In this document: positions 8,929 to 18,110 of the stretch, in pieces
How positions within the stretch are numbered: the stretch's first letter is position 1
How the letters are laid out: the number at the start of each line of letters is the position of its first letter
Source of the DNA: Comamonas sp. lk
GTDB lineage: Bacteria > Pseudomonadota > Gammaproteobacteria > Burkholderiales > Burkholderiaceae_C
Assembly: GCA_945925985.1 (NCBI GenBank)
Contig: CAMELV010000012.1
Span: 45,107 to 109,106, forward strand
Reading direction: 5' to 3'
DNA: 64,000 bases
Notes under the pieces: generated by a model
Seen by the model: only the letters and a program-made list of their open reading frames with translations
Told to the model about the DNA's origin: nothing
Databases searched by the model: none
Translations under genes and position numbers: made by a program

Positions 8929-10167
8929 TCAGCGGTTCAATTGCGGCAAACCTGACCACAGCTCGTCAAGGTCAGGGAAATGCCACTTGGCGGGATCTTC
9001 CCGACCAGCGATTTTGTCGGTACTGCCGCTCTTGGACAAATCTAGCACTTCCGGTGAGATCCGCATGTGACTTTTGGTCGAGTAAAACACCTTAATCTGA
9101 GGCGTAATCAGCGACTTGGCAGATTGCGAGGTCACCACGCCGATTCGGCCAGAGTTCATCAAAACCAGTGAGCCTACCGGGTAGATCCCCATGCTCTTAA
9201 CGAAGGCTTCGAACACCTTTTGATCAAAATGCCCGTTCGACCACTCCGCCATTTTTCGCAGCGACTCGGCTGGATCCCAACCAGATTTATAGGGCCGGTT
9301 GGAGGTAATCGCATCGTAGACATCACAGACGGCGCCCATTTTGGCCATCAGACTGATACCGTCACCCTTGAGCCCCTCTGGATAACCTGAACCATCCACT
9401 TTTTCATGGTGGTGGAGGCAAACGTCTCGGGTTTCAGAGTCAAAGTCTTCACTCATCAGTAGCATCGCATGCCCTTTGACCGGATGGCTTTTGATGATTT
9501 CAAACTCCGCCGCTGTCAGTTTCCCAGGCTTATTCAGCACCGCGGGCGGCATGGCAGCCTTACCCAGGTCGTGCATCAAACCAGCTAACCCTGCCAACCG
9601 GGTTTTTGCTTCGTCCAGACCGAGCTGTTTGGCCAGCACAACCATCATGGCGCACACAGCCACCGAATGCATGTAGGTGTAGTCGTCCACCGATTTCAAC
9701 CGAGCCAGACTGATCAGCGCCCAGGGATTTCGCATCACCGAGTCAGAAATTTCCTCAACCAAACCTCTGGCACCACCCACGTCGACGCTGTTGCCCATGC
9801 GTGCTTCTTCAAACATCGACACCATGGCTTGCTTGGATTGGCTGCAGATCAGGGCTGCACGCTCAAACTCGCGCTCAATAGAGACCGGCACCATGCTTCG
9901 GCCACCCACCACCACCTGCTCAAGTGCGGCATCGATTGCTATTTCGGCCTGCTTTTCAGACACGACGGGCACGGAGACCGGCACATCCCGTCCCCTGCTG
10001 CTGTCGATCCAGACCTCTTTGATGCCGCTTTCAAAAATAATTTTCAGGTCTTTGGCATTGGACAGCACAAATGAAGACCGGACAAAAGGATGCTCCATCC
10101 AAGAGCCACAAAACTCCTTGATGTGCATCCCAACGGTCAACTGTCTGACGCTGATGCGTTTAAGCAT
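8929..10167 (-). CDS. HD-GYP domain protein (probable c-di-GMP phosphodiesterase)
   Basis: 412 residues from the ATG at 10167; an extension of 47 codons upstream is open but would run into the divergent ATPase gene, and CAGGA precedes the chosen start. The N-terminus has the DUF3391 pattern (MLKRISVRQLTVGMHIKEF). The HD-GYP core is complete: HDLGKAAMPPAVLNKPG, then KSHPVKGHAML, then HHHEKVDGSGYPEG. Enzymes with these motifs hydrolyse cyclic di-GMP. It is divergent from a pilus-type assembly operon, so a role in the motile/sessile switch is plausible but not shown. Confidence 0.92.
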   Translation of the reverse strand: MLKRISVRQLTVGMHIKEFCGSWMEHPFVRSSFVLSNAKDLKIIFESGIKEVWIDSSRGRDVPVSVPVVSEKQAEIAIDAALEQVVVGGRSMVPVSIEREFERAALICSQSKQAMVSMFEEARMGNSVDVGGARGLVEEISDSVMRNPWALISLARLKSVDDYTYMHSVAVCAMMVVLAKQLGLDEAKTRLAGLAGLMHDLGKAAMPPAVLNKPGKLTAAEFEIIKSHPVKGHAMLLMSEDFDSETRDVCLHHHEKVDGSGYPEGLKGDGISLMAKMGAVCDVYDAITSNRPYKSGWDPAESLRKMAEWSNGHFDQKVFEAFVKSMGIYPVGSLVLMNSGRIGVVTSQSAKSLITPQIKVFYSTKSHMRISPEVLDLSKSGSTDKIAGREDPAKWHFPDLDELWSGLPQLNR

Positions 10168-10301
10168 GGCGGGCAAAAATCCTGGTAAGCGACCGTGATT
10201 GATGCAGCACATCTCCGCGTCAAGCCGGGCGGTCTGCAATTGAGTATAAACCCCAGCGCCAGACCTGCCCTTGGTATCGAGCCGGCCTGTACACTCCAAA
10301 A

Positions 10302-11342
10302 ATGTCAAGCCTTTACCTGAATCACTTCGGCCTGAAAAGGCCCCCGTTTCAGATTACGCCAGACCCTGACTTCTTTTTTTCCGGGGGGCGTCGGGGGGAT
10401 ATTCTGTCCGCGCTAGTGCATGTAGCCACACACGACGAAGGCATCACCACCATGGTGGCCGAGGTTGGCAGCGGCAAGACCTTATTGGCCCGCCTCATGA
10501 TCGGCAAGCTACCGTCTGATGTGTGCGCGGTTTATTTGGCAAATCCATTTTTTAGCCGGGACGAGATCATCGAGGCCATTTCACGGGACCTGGGGCTGAC
10601 CGGTCTGGTGGCATCCATGGAAGGCAAGCTCGCTGCCTTACAACAGGAGTTGCTGCGCCGGCACGCCAGCAGCCAGCGGGTGTTACTGGTCATTGACGAG
10701 GCCCACACCATGCCGATCGAATCGCTCGAAGAGGTGCGCCTGCTCTCAAATATTGAAACTGGACAACACAAGCTGGTGAATATCATGCTGTTTGGCCAGC
10801 CCGAGCTCGACGACTTGCTCGCCGAGCCCAAACTTCGACAACTCAGAGACCGGGTCATCCATCGCTTTGATCTTGAGCGGCTTCATGCTGACGAAATCAG
10901 TGCCTACATCGACCACCGCCTGCGTGCCGCCGGCTGGACCAACCCACGCCTATTTTCGCCGCAGGCTCTCGAGCAACTTGTTAAGGTTTCAGATGGTCGA
11001 GCACGCCGCATCAACCTGCTTTCTGACAAGGCGCTGCTAGCAGCCTACGCACAGGGTAAGGACGCGGTCGATGAGCACCATGTCAACAGGGCAGCGAGGG
11101 AGTTGCCAACTGGGCGTTTGGGGACGTCAACAAATCAGCGACAACCCTGGCGAAATCCCTTTTGGCAAGTAGCGGCGGCCAGCCTCACCGGTGCAGCCCT
11201 GTCCGGATTATTGGTTTGGGCCAGCCTCAAAACGCCCTGGGCAGGCCATGCCGTGGCGACGACCGAGAAAATGCAGTCCGCCGGCTCCCCGACACTCCAC
11301 TTCGATGCCAGTTTGACAATTCGGCCAAGGAAGGCAAATTGA
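10302..11342 (+). CDS. mshM: ExeA/MshM-like AAA ATPase
   Basis: 346 residues. An AAA ATPase with N-terminal LNHFGLKRPPFQITPDPDFFF, which is typical of ExeA/GspA/MshM. Walker A is AEVGSGKT (about residues 53-60) and Walker B VLLVIDEAH (about 125-133). A hydrophobic stretch near residues 285-305 is probably a membrane segment. These proteins work at the inner membrane to help assemble or place the secretin. It is the first gene of the MSHA-type operon, 115 bp before the secretin gene. No strong ribosome binding site precedes the ATG. Confidence 0.85.
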   Translation: MSSLYLNHFGLKRPPFQITPDPDFFFSGGRRGDILSALVHVATHDEGITTMVAEVGSGKTLLARLMIGKLPSDVCAVYLANPFFSRDEIIEAISRDLGLTGLVASMEGKLAALQQELLRRHASSQRVLLVIDEAHTMPIESLEEVRLLSNIETGQHKLVNIMLFGQPELDDLLAEPKLRQLRDRVIHRFDLERLHADEISAYIDHRLRAAGWTNPRLFSPQALEQLVKVSDGRARRINLLSDKALLAAYAQGKDAVDEHHVNRAARELPTGRLGTSTNQRQPWRNPFWQVAAASLTGAALSGLLVWASLKTPWAGHAVATTEKMQSAGSPTLHFDASLTIRPRKAN

Positions 11343-11457
11343 TGGATTCCTGCATAAAAATCAGCAAACAAGCTTAGCCTGTATTTTTTGACACGCCCAC
11401 TGACATCACGCTTAGAATAACCCGGTAATTCAGTACACCATTTAACGAAGACAACTA

Positions 11458-13308
11458 ATGCATGGGTTTTTCGGTACCTACGCTAGCAAACATGATGTGC
11501 TTGATGTCTCACAGTGGCTGGCCGTGCTGGGATGCTGTGTTGTGCTGGCTGGATGCGCCGGCCCAACCCCCCTTACGCCATCAAATCAGCACCTGACGCC
11601 AAGCCCGGTGGTGGCCGGACGGCCACCCGATTTTGCGCTGGCGCCACCAATGCCCAAGCCGCCACGCCCTAGTGAGCGCCAGGAGCTCTACAGCGTCGTG
11701 ATGCGAGACGTGGCGGTGCAAGATCTTCTGTTTGCCCTTGCGCGTGACGCCAAACTCAATATCGACATCCATCCGGCCATCACGGGCGTGGTGACCATGA
11801 ATGTGAGAGACCAGACCTTGGTTGAGATTTTGGATCGTATTGCACGCCAGGTCGACCTGCGCTACGACGTCAGTGGCAAAAACCTGTCGATCCAGCCCGA
11901 CCTGCCCTACCTGAGAAATTACCGAATCGATTACCCTAACATTGCTCGGAATTCAACTTCGGCTATTGGCTCGAGCAGTTCGGTTGGCGGCGGCAGCACG
12001 TCGAGTAGCTCCATTGACAACACCTCAACCAACAGATTCTGGGACACGCTAAAGACCAATTTGATCGACTTGCTGCGCGAAACCGACAAAGTCGTTCAAG
12101 AGGGCGGCACCGCCAGCGTCGCCCTCGTTTCACAGGCCGCAGCCACCGCGCCTCGGCCAGCCACCAACCCGTCAGCGGCAGGTGGGGCCGCCACCGGGAG
12201 CCAAGCCATATCGGCCGCAGCAGCATTGGCAGCAGCGGCGGCAGCCCAATTGCAGGCGGCAAGCGCGGCACCAGCCCAGCCCACTGCAGCAGCCCCCAGA
12301 AGTATCTTTCGTGAAGCCGCATCGGTCATTGTCAACGCCGAAACCGGCAACATCAGCGTGCGAGCGACCCAAAGCCAGCACGCCAAGGTGCGTGAGTTCG
12401 TCGACCGGGTGCTGAGCTCGGCGCGCCGGCAAGTGCTGATCGAAGCCACTATCGTCGAGGTCGATCTGTCCAGCCAGTACCAACAGGGCATCAATTGGTC
12501 TATTCTGCAAACCGGCGGGGCCAACGCCGGCTCGGGGATTGCCATCAATCAAGGCAATGCGGTGAGTTCGCTGGCCGAGTTCACCTTTAAGCAATTTCGG
12601 CTCTGGAACGGCGATGCCGACCTGAGCGCCATGCTGCGGCTGCTCGAGTCCTTTGGCTCCTTGCGCGTGCTGTCCAGCCCAAAAATTTCAGTGCTGAACA
12701 ACCAGAGCAGCATATTGAAGGTGGTGGACAACAAGGTGTATTTCACGGTCACGACCACACCCGGTACTGCTGCCACGGCAACCGAGCCGGCCAAACCGAC
12801 GACCTACTCCACAGCGGCAACGACGGTCCCGATCGGTTTCCTGATGGCGGTCATACCGCAAATCAGCGAGGGCAATGAAATCACATTGAACTTGCGTCCG
12901 ACCATTACCCGTATCACCGGCTATGTCAATGACCCCAACCCTGACCTGGCAAAAGCCGGCGTCTCGAACCCGGTACCCGAGGTACAGACCCGGGAAATGG
13001 AGTCGATGATGCGGGTGCAGTCGGGTGACATCGCCATTTTGGGCGGCTTGATGCAAGACAGTCGCGACAAAACCTCGGACGAAATTCCCGGCCTGAACAA
13101 CCTGCCATCCATTGGCAACCTGTTCAAGTACCGCAATGAGACGAGCAAAAAATCAGAGTTGGTGATTTTTTTACGCCCCACGGTGCTGAGCGACGCCAGC
13201 CTGAACGGCGATTTTCGGGACTACCGGACCAATCTGCCGACCACCCTCGACGAGGGTCGCAGCAGTGGCGGCTTAATCACCTGGCCGCCGGCCAAGATGG
13301 CGCCATGA
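11458..13308 (+). CDS. mshL: Secretin, MshL/PilQ-like lipoprotein
   Basis: 616 residues, outer-membrane secretin. The signal peptide ends in a lipobox LAGC with the lipidated Cys at about residue 33. A secretin short domain (STN-like) follows near residues 78-145. A Ser/Gly and then Ala-rich linker (about 160-275) is unusually long and low in complexity. The secretin domain occupies the C-terminal half, with PIGFLMAVIPQI, GDIAILGGLMQD and the terminal FLRPTVL. It overlaps the next gene by 4 bp (ATGA), indicating coupled translation. It would form the outer-membrane pore for a pilus or pseudopilus. Confidence 0.92.
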   Translation: MHGFFGTYASKHDVLDVSQWLAVLGCCVVLAGCAGPTPLTPSNQHLTPSPVVAGRPPDFALAPPMPKPPRPSERQELYSVVMRDVAVQDLLFALARDAKLNIDIHPAITGVVTMNVRDQTLVEILDRIARQVDLRYDVSGKNLSIQPDLPYLRNYRIDYPNIARNSTSAIGSSSSVGGGSTSSSSIDNTSTNRFWDTLKTNLIDLLRETDKVVQEGGTASVALVSQAAATAPRPATNPSAAGGAATGSQAISAAAALAAAAAAQLQAASAAPAQPTAAAPRSIFREAASVIVNAETGNISVRATQSQHAKVREFVDRVLSSARRQVLIEATIVEVDLSSQYQQGINWSILQTGGANAGSGIAINQGNAVSSLAEFTFKQFRLWNGDADLSAMLRLLESFGSLRVLSSPKISVLNNQSSILKVVDNKVYFTVTTTPGTAATATEPAKPTTYSTAATTVPIGFLMAVIPQISEGNEITLNLRPTITRITGYVNDPNPDLAKAGVSNPVPEVQTREMESMMRVQSGDIAILGGLMQDSRDKTSDEIPGLNNLPSIGNLFKYRNETSKKSELVIFLRPTVLSDASLNGDFRDYRTNLPTTLDEGRSSGGLITWPPAKMAP

Positions 13309-15101
13309 GTCTGCTGCTCGACGCGCTGAACCGAGCCAGCAAGGACAAGACCGTCGCCGAGGCGGCAGCGCAACCCAAGGCCGGTGGCGACTGGCCGTCC
13401 ATCGGACTGGCGGTAATGCCCCAAGAGTCAACGTCAAACCACCCACCGCTGCCGGTTCAGCAGCCCGAGTCGGCAAGCCCTGCGCCAGTGCCGGCGCCAT
13501 TGCAATTCCCGACGCTGGGCTTGAGCCTTGAGCCCGTATTGGCAGACCTGCCCCCAGATGTCTCGCCCCTGGCGGAGGACCCTACTGGGTCGGGGCGTCC
13601 AATCGAGCCCACGCTGGACGACGAACCACATTTAACGGCTTTCGACCGCTCAAAACCAATTGAATTTGCGCCGCGCCAATTTGTAGACCTGGCCTTAACG
13701 CCTAACATTGACCCGACGCCGCCACAAGCACCACCCCAGCTCGTCCCCCCCCAGCCAGCACATGAACCAGCGGCAGCGCCCACAGTGCCTTCATCTGAGG
13801 AAAATTCATCCGCGCAACTGGCCAGGCCAGCGCCGCCGTCGAACTCGGCCCAATCCAGCAAGTTAGCGCAAAGCATCATGCGCGCCAAAGAGGCCACGCC
13901 GGCCATCCGCACGCCGCGGCCCAGGTTACTGGCGCTCGGTGCTGTGACAGGCCTACTGAGTGTCGGCGCACTCAGTGTGCTGATGGGTTGGGTAGATCCT
14001 TTGGCACTGCTAGGCCAGCATTCGAACATCGGTCCTGCCGCCTCGACCGCAGCGCCGACCCCACCTGATCCCGCCCCCGCAACAGTCACCCCGACGGCCC
14101 AACAGGCGTCGGCGCCTGACAATACCGTCGCAGCAAGCACCTCGCCTCATGGTGGCGCTACCAATGTGCCAGTCGCACCCAAGACTGGGCGACGAGGGGC
14201 GACGGGAACAGCCCTCGCCACCCCGACCGTGACGTCTTTACCATCGCAAACCAGTCCTGAGCCTGCGACGGCGCCCCCCCCTGCCACGGCACCAAATTCT
14301 GGTGCAGCTGCTACCTATGCCACTGAACCCTCCTCTGCCCCTGCTCCAATTCCGCCCCCCTTGGTTGCGGTGACTGTCGCACCAGCTAAACCGGCATCTG
14401 GTCCAACCGTTGTCAGGCCAACGCCCCGCTCTCGTGCCGCGGCATCCCCAGCCAAGTTGTCTGATTTACCCCAGATGCTGGTCGCCGCACCCCTAGGAGC
14501 GAGCCGACTGGAACTGGCCTACGCTGCGCTGACGCAAGGTCGCCTGACGGACGCTGCATCGGGCTACAAAGAAGTCCTTAAGGCCAACCCGGAAGAACGC
14601 GACGCGCTGCTGGGCTTGGCCTATGTGTCACACCAAGAAGGGCGTGATGAAGAAGCGCGCGACTACTACAAACGGGTGTTACGCCAAGAGCCGGGGAACC
14701 CAACGGCGCGGGCCGGTCTGTTGATTCAAAATCTGAGTAACGATGCAGAGGATGTGTCAGCCGGCTCACGCGACGTCGCTGAACAGCACCCGGGCTCAGC
14801 GGCCGCGCAGTCCGTACTGGGCCATAGCTTGGTCAGACAGGGGCGCCTGGCGGATGCCCAAATGGCATTCCAGCGCGCCCACGTGCTCGAACCCGGTGTG
14901 GCACTGCACGCCTTCAATCTGGCGGTGGCGCTAGATCGGCTGAAAAACCATGCTGTGGCCCGAAGCTACTACGAACGCGCCTTATCGCTGTCCAAACAGA
15001 GCGGCGGCGAACAGGCCAGTGGGCTACCACACGCCGTGGTGCAGCAACGCATGGATGAGTTACGTCAGGCCACGTCACCCAATTCGCCTGCAGCCAAATA
15101 A
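13305..15101 (+). CDS. TPR-repeat protein, MshN-like
   Basis: 598 residues. A cytoplasmic Pro/Ala-rich N-terminal region leads to a transmembrane segment at about residues 208-228 (LLALGAVTGLLSVGALSVL). A second, very Pro/Ala/Thr-rich linker follows, and the C-terminal third (about 400-590) carries tetratricopeptide-type repeats such as ALLGLAYVSHQEGRDEEARDYY. Type, topology and operon position match MshN of MSHA systems, although linker-rich proteins are poor guides to exact orthology. The start overlaps the secretin stop. The repeats probably face the periplasm and hold assembly partners together. Confidence 0.75.
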   Translation: MSLLLDALNRASKDKTVAEAAAQPKAGGDWPSIGLAVMPQESTSNHPPLPVQQPESASPAPVPAPLQFPTLGLSLEPVLADLPPDVSPLAEDPTGSGRPIEPTLDDEPHLTAFDRSKPIEFAPRQFVDLALTPNIDPTPPQAPPQLVPPQPAHEPAAAPTVPSSEENSSAQLARPAPPSNSAQSSKLAQSIMRAKEATPAIRTPRPRLLALGAVTGLLSVGALSVLMGWVDPLALLGQHSNIGPAASTAAPTPPDPAPATVTPTAQQASAPDNTVAASTSPHGGATNVPVAPKTGRRGATGTALATPTVTSLPSQTSPEPATAPPPATAPNSGAAATYATEPSSAPAPIPPPLVAVTVAPAKPASGPTVVRPTPRSRAAASPAKLSDLPQMLVAAPLGASRLELAYAALTQGRLTDAASGYKEVLKANPEERDALLGLAYVSHQEGRDEEARDYYKRVLRQEPGNPTARAGLLIQNLSNDAEDVSAGSRDVAEQHPGSAAAQSVLGHSLVRQGRLADAQMAFQRAHVLEPGVALHAFNLAVALDRLKNHAVARSYYERALSLSKQSGGEQASGLPHAVVQQRMDELRQATSPNSPAAK

Positions 15102-15173
15102 ACGTGGTGAAAACGCCTGGATGAATCGCCTGACCCCTGATTCCCCCCCCCTTAGCAAAGGCTTGGCCCCACC

Positions 15174-16910
15174 ATGAGTGCTGTTCCGGCCACCCCAGCT
15201 CGACCCCCCACCTCCAACGCGCCACCAGTGCGCTTGGGCGATCAACTCGTCGCGTTGGGTTTGATCAGCAGCGATCAGCTCCGCATTGCGCTGATGGAGC
15301 AAAAGCAAACTGGCAAGCCTCTCGGAGAGGCGCTGATGACACTGGGGTTCGCCACAGCTGAGGTGATGCGCAGTGCCCTGGCAGAAAACCTGGGTGAAAA
15401 ATCTATCAGCCTCAAAGGTGTCGTGGCCGAGGCCGAAGCATTGGCACTGATACCTAAAGCGGTGGCCAAGCGCCACACCCTGTTCCCGGTCAGCCTGGTC
15501 AAGCGAACCAATGAGCTGATCATCGCCACGGCCAATCCCAATGACATCGTGGCTGTCGATCAGATCAAGGTCATGCTAGGCAGTGGACCACGGCCGAGCT
15601 GGCGTTTGGGCAATGGTGCAGAAATCCAAAGTGCCATCGAACAATACTATGGCCACGAACTCTCTATCGACGGCATTCTGCAGGAGTTGGAAACCGGCAA
15701 AGTTGACATTGCCACCATCGCACAAGAGTCAGATGGTTATAGCCACCCCGTCGTCCGGTTGATTGACTCTCTGCTGGCCGATGCCACGCTGCGTGGCGCC
15801 TCTGACATCCACTTTGAGCCAGAGTTGCAGTTTTTGCGGATTCGTTACCGTATTGACGGTGTGCTACGTCAAGTGAGGGTGCTGCACCTGCGCTATTGGT
15901 CGGCCATGGTCGTGCGACTCAAAGTGATCGCCGGGATGAATATTGCCGAAACCCGCGCGCCCCAGGACGGTCACATTTCATTGTCGATCTCAGGCCGCCC
16001 GGTCGACTTCAGGTCGGCCGCACAACCGACCATCCATGGCGAAAATTTTGTTTTGCGGATCCTGGACCGTAAAAGCGGCATCATGCCCATCACCGGTCTG
16101 GGTTTATCAGAGCCCAACTTTCACCTGTTGGAGCTAATGCTCTCCCGGCCTGAAGGTATTTTGCTGGTCACCGGGCCCACCGGCTCCGGCAAGACTACCA
16201 CGCTTTATTCGGTGCTGGGGCACCTCAATAATGAAGGCGTCAATATCATGACGCTGGAAGACCCAGTGGAATACCCGTTGCCTGTCATTCGGCAAACCTC
16301 TATTTCGGGTGCGATAAAAATGGATTTTGCCGAAGGTATCCGGTCGATGATGCGCCAGGATCCTGACATTATTCTGGTGGGCGAAGTACGGGACCAGGAA
16401 ACTGCCGAAATGGCCTTTCGGGCGGCCATGACCGGGCACCAGGTGTTCACTACCCTCCACACCAATTCAGCAATTCGCTCGATCCCTCGCCTGATCGATC
16501 TTGGCATCAAACCCGATGTGGTGGCCGGCAACGTCATTGGTATTGTGGCCCAACGCCTGATCCGCACGCTGTGTCCGGCCTGCAAGGTGCCTGGTGCGCC
16601 CACACCCGGCGAGGCCAAACTGCTGGGATATGCCGATGCTGAAACCTCCACGGTCTACCGTAAGGTGGGCTGTGCCAAGTGTGACCAGCAAGGCTACAAA
16701 GGTCGGCTCTCGATCATGGAACTGCTCAAATTCGACGCTGGCCTGGACGAGCTGGTGACCCAGCACGCCAGCCTCAGAGCCATGGCTGACTACCTGCATG
16801 GCAAGGGTTTTGTGTCAATGGCCCAGGACGGTTTGAGGCGCGTCCGTGAAGGACAGACCACCATTGAGGAGGTCGGCCGCGTGGTGGACCTGACTGACAT
16901 GGTGCTCTGA
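15174..16910 (+). CDS. mshE: GspE/PulE-type secretion ATPase (MshE)
   Basis: 578 residues. The N-terminal GspE-N (MshEN) domain lies at about residues 20-170; in MshE this domain binds c-di-GMP. Walker A is [10 protein letters not shown] (about 331-340), the Asp box LEDPVEY, Walker B ILVGEVRD and the His box TGHQVFTTLHTN. The zinc-binding tetracysteine pairs LCPAC and CAKC are present near residues 465-505. It powers extension of the pilus or pseudopilus at the inner membrane. Its stop overlaps the platform gene (TGATG). The divergent HD-GYP gene makes c-di-GMP control an attractive inference. Confidence 0.93.
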   Translation: MSAVPATPARPPTSNAPPVRLGDQLVALGLISSDQLRIALMEQKQTGKPLGEALMTLGFATAEVMRSALAENLGEKSISLKGVVAEAEALALIPKAVAKRHTLFPVSLVKRTNELIIATANPNDIVAVDQIKVMLGSGPRPSWRLGNGAEIQSAIEQYYGHELSIDGILQELETGKVDIATIAQESDGYSHPVVRLIDSLLADATLRGASDIHFEPELQFLRIRYRIDGVLRQVRVLHLRYWSAMVVRLKVIAGMNIAETRAPQDGHISLSISGRPVDFRSAAQPTIHGENFVLRILDRKSGIMPITGLGLSEPNFHLLELMLSRPEGILLVTGPTGSGKTTTLYSVLGHLNNEGVNIMTLEDPVEYPLPVIRQTSISGAIKMDFAEGIRSMMRQDPDIILVGEVRDQETAEMAFRAAMTGHQVFTTLHTNSAIRSIPRLIDLGIKPDVVAGNVIGIVAQRLIRTLCPACKVPGAPTPGEAKLLGYADAETSTVYRKVGCAKCDQQGYKGRLSIMELLKFDAGLDELVTQHASLRAMADYLHGKGFVSMAQDGLRRVREGQTTIEEVGRVVDLTDMVL

Positions 16911-18106
16911 TGCCACTGTACAAGTACCGCGCCAGCACCGAAACCGGACAGATGAACAAAGGGCAGATTGAAGCCCTGAATGAATTTGATCTGGAGGCAC
17001 AACTCAAAAACATCGGCTTGCTGCTGGTGTCAGCCCAAGCACAAAAATCCAAGAGGCGCATTGTCAAGAGCCTGCCCCAGAGGGAGATCATTGATTTTTT
17101 GTTCCAACTTGAAATGCTGATTCGCGCGGGGGTGCCTCTGCTGTCCTGCCTGAGTGACATGCGTGACGAAGCCGAAACAGACAGCGGCCGGGAACTGGCG
17201 GGCGGTCTCACTGAAAAAATTGAAGCGGGCGCCACGTTTGGTGACGCAATTGAGTCCTACCCTGGTATTTTCTCACCGACCGTGGTGAGCCTGGTACGCG
17301 CCGGCGAGGCAACCGGGCAACTCCCGGATGTCCTCAAAGAATTGGTCCGCTCACTGAAATGGCAAAACGAGATGTCGGCGCAGACTAAAAAGATGCTGAT
17401 GTACCCGAGCTTCATGATCGTCGTGATCAGCGGCGTGGTCTTTTTCCTTATGATTTACCTGGTCCCGCAACTGATCGGTTTCATGACCAGCACGGGCAAG
17501 CCATTACCCCTGCAAACCAAACTGCTGATTGCCCTGTCCGGTTTTATCATCAACTACTGGTGGGTGATTCTGGTGGTACCGACCGTGCTGATTGGGGTTG
17601 TCAGCACACTGGCCGCTTCGTCACCCAAGGTGCTGTTTCAGCTGCATCGACTACAGCTCGAACTGCCCTATGTTGGCGAGCTCATCAAGAAGATGATTCT
17701 CGCCCGATTTGCCGATACGTTCGCCCTGATGTACCGCACCGGTGTGCCGATGATTGAAGGACTGGTTTACTGTCAAGATGTCTCGAGCAACCTGGTCATC
17801 AAGCAGGCGATCATACGCGCCCGCGAACGGGTTATGACGGGCACGGCGCTTTCAGAGAGCTTTGCCCAGGAGCGGCTATTCCCCAGCCTGGTGCTACGCA
17901 TGCTGAAAGTGGGCGAATCCACAGGTGGTCTCGACACGGCACTGAACAACATCAGTTACTACTACAGCCGGGATATTGATGAGTCTGTAGGCAAGGTACA
18001 GGCGATGATTGAACCTGCCTTGACGGTGGCAATGGGGCTGATCCTGGGATGGATCATGGTTGCCGTGCTGGGGCCGATCTACGACACGATCTCGACCATG
18101 AAGTAG
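16910..18106 (+). CDS. mshG: GspF/PilC-type inner-membrane platform protein (MshG)
   Basis: 398 residues with the duplicated T2SSF domain. Each half contains the GEATGQLPDVL / GESTGGLDTALNN signature (about residues 126 and 327). Three hydrophobic membrane segments lie near 165-190, 215-240 and 370-395. It forms the inner-membrane platform that couples the ATPase to pilin polymerisation. The start overlaps the ATPase stop and the stop lies 4 bp before the next gene, so it is firmly within the operon. Confidence 0.93.
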   Translation: MPLYKYRASTETGQMNKGQIEALNEFDLEAQLKNIGLLLVSAQAQKSKRRIVKSLPQREIIDFLFQLEMLIRAGVPLLSCLSDMRDEAETDSGRELAGGLTEKIEAGATFGDAIESYPGIFSPTVVSLVRAGEATGQLPDVLKELVRSLKWQNEMSAQTKKMLMYPSFMIVVISGVVFFLMIYLVPQLIGFMTSTGKPLPLQTKLLIALSGFIINYWWVILVVPTVLIGVVSTLAASSPKVLFQLHRLQLELPYVGELIKKMILARFADTFALMYRTGVPMIEGLVYCQDVSSNLVIKQAIIRARERVMTGTALSESFAQERLFPSLVLRMLKVGESTGGLDTALNNISYYYSRDIDESVGKVQAMIEPALTVAMGLILGWIMVAVLGPIYDTISTMK

Positions 18107-18110
18107 GTGC

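Noticed and set aside
12120..12300. Alanine-rich stretch in the secretin suggesting a repeat array or CRISPR
   Set aside because: It is an imperfect coding low-complexity linker with no regular period. No CRISPR-like repeat-spacer structure was seen anywhere in the window.
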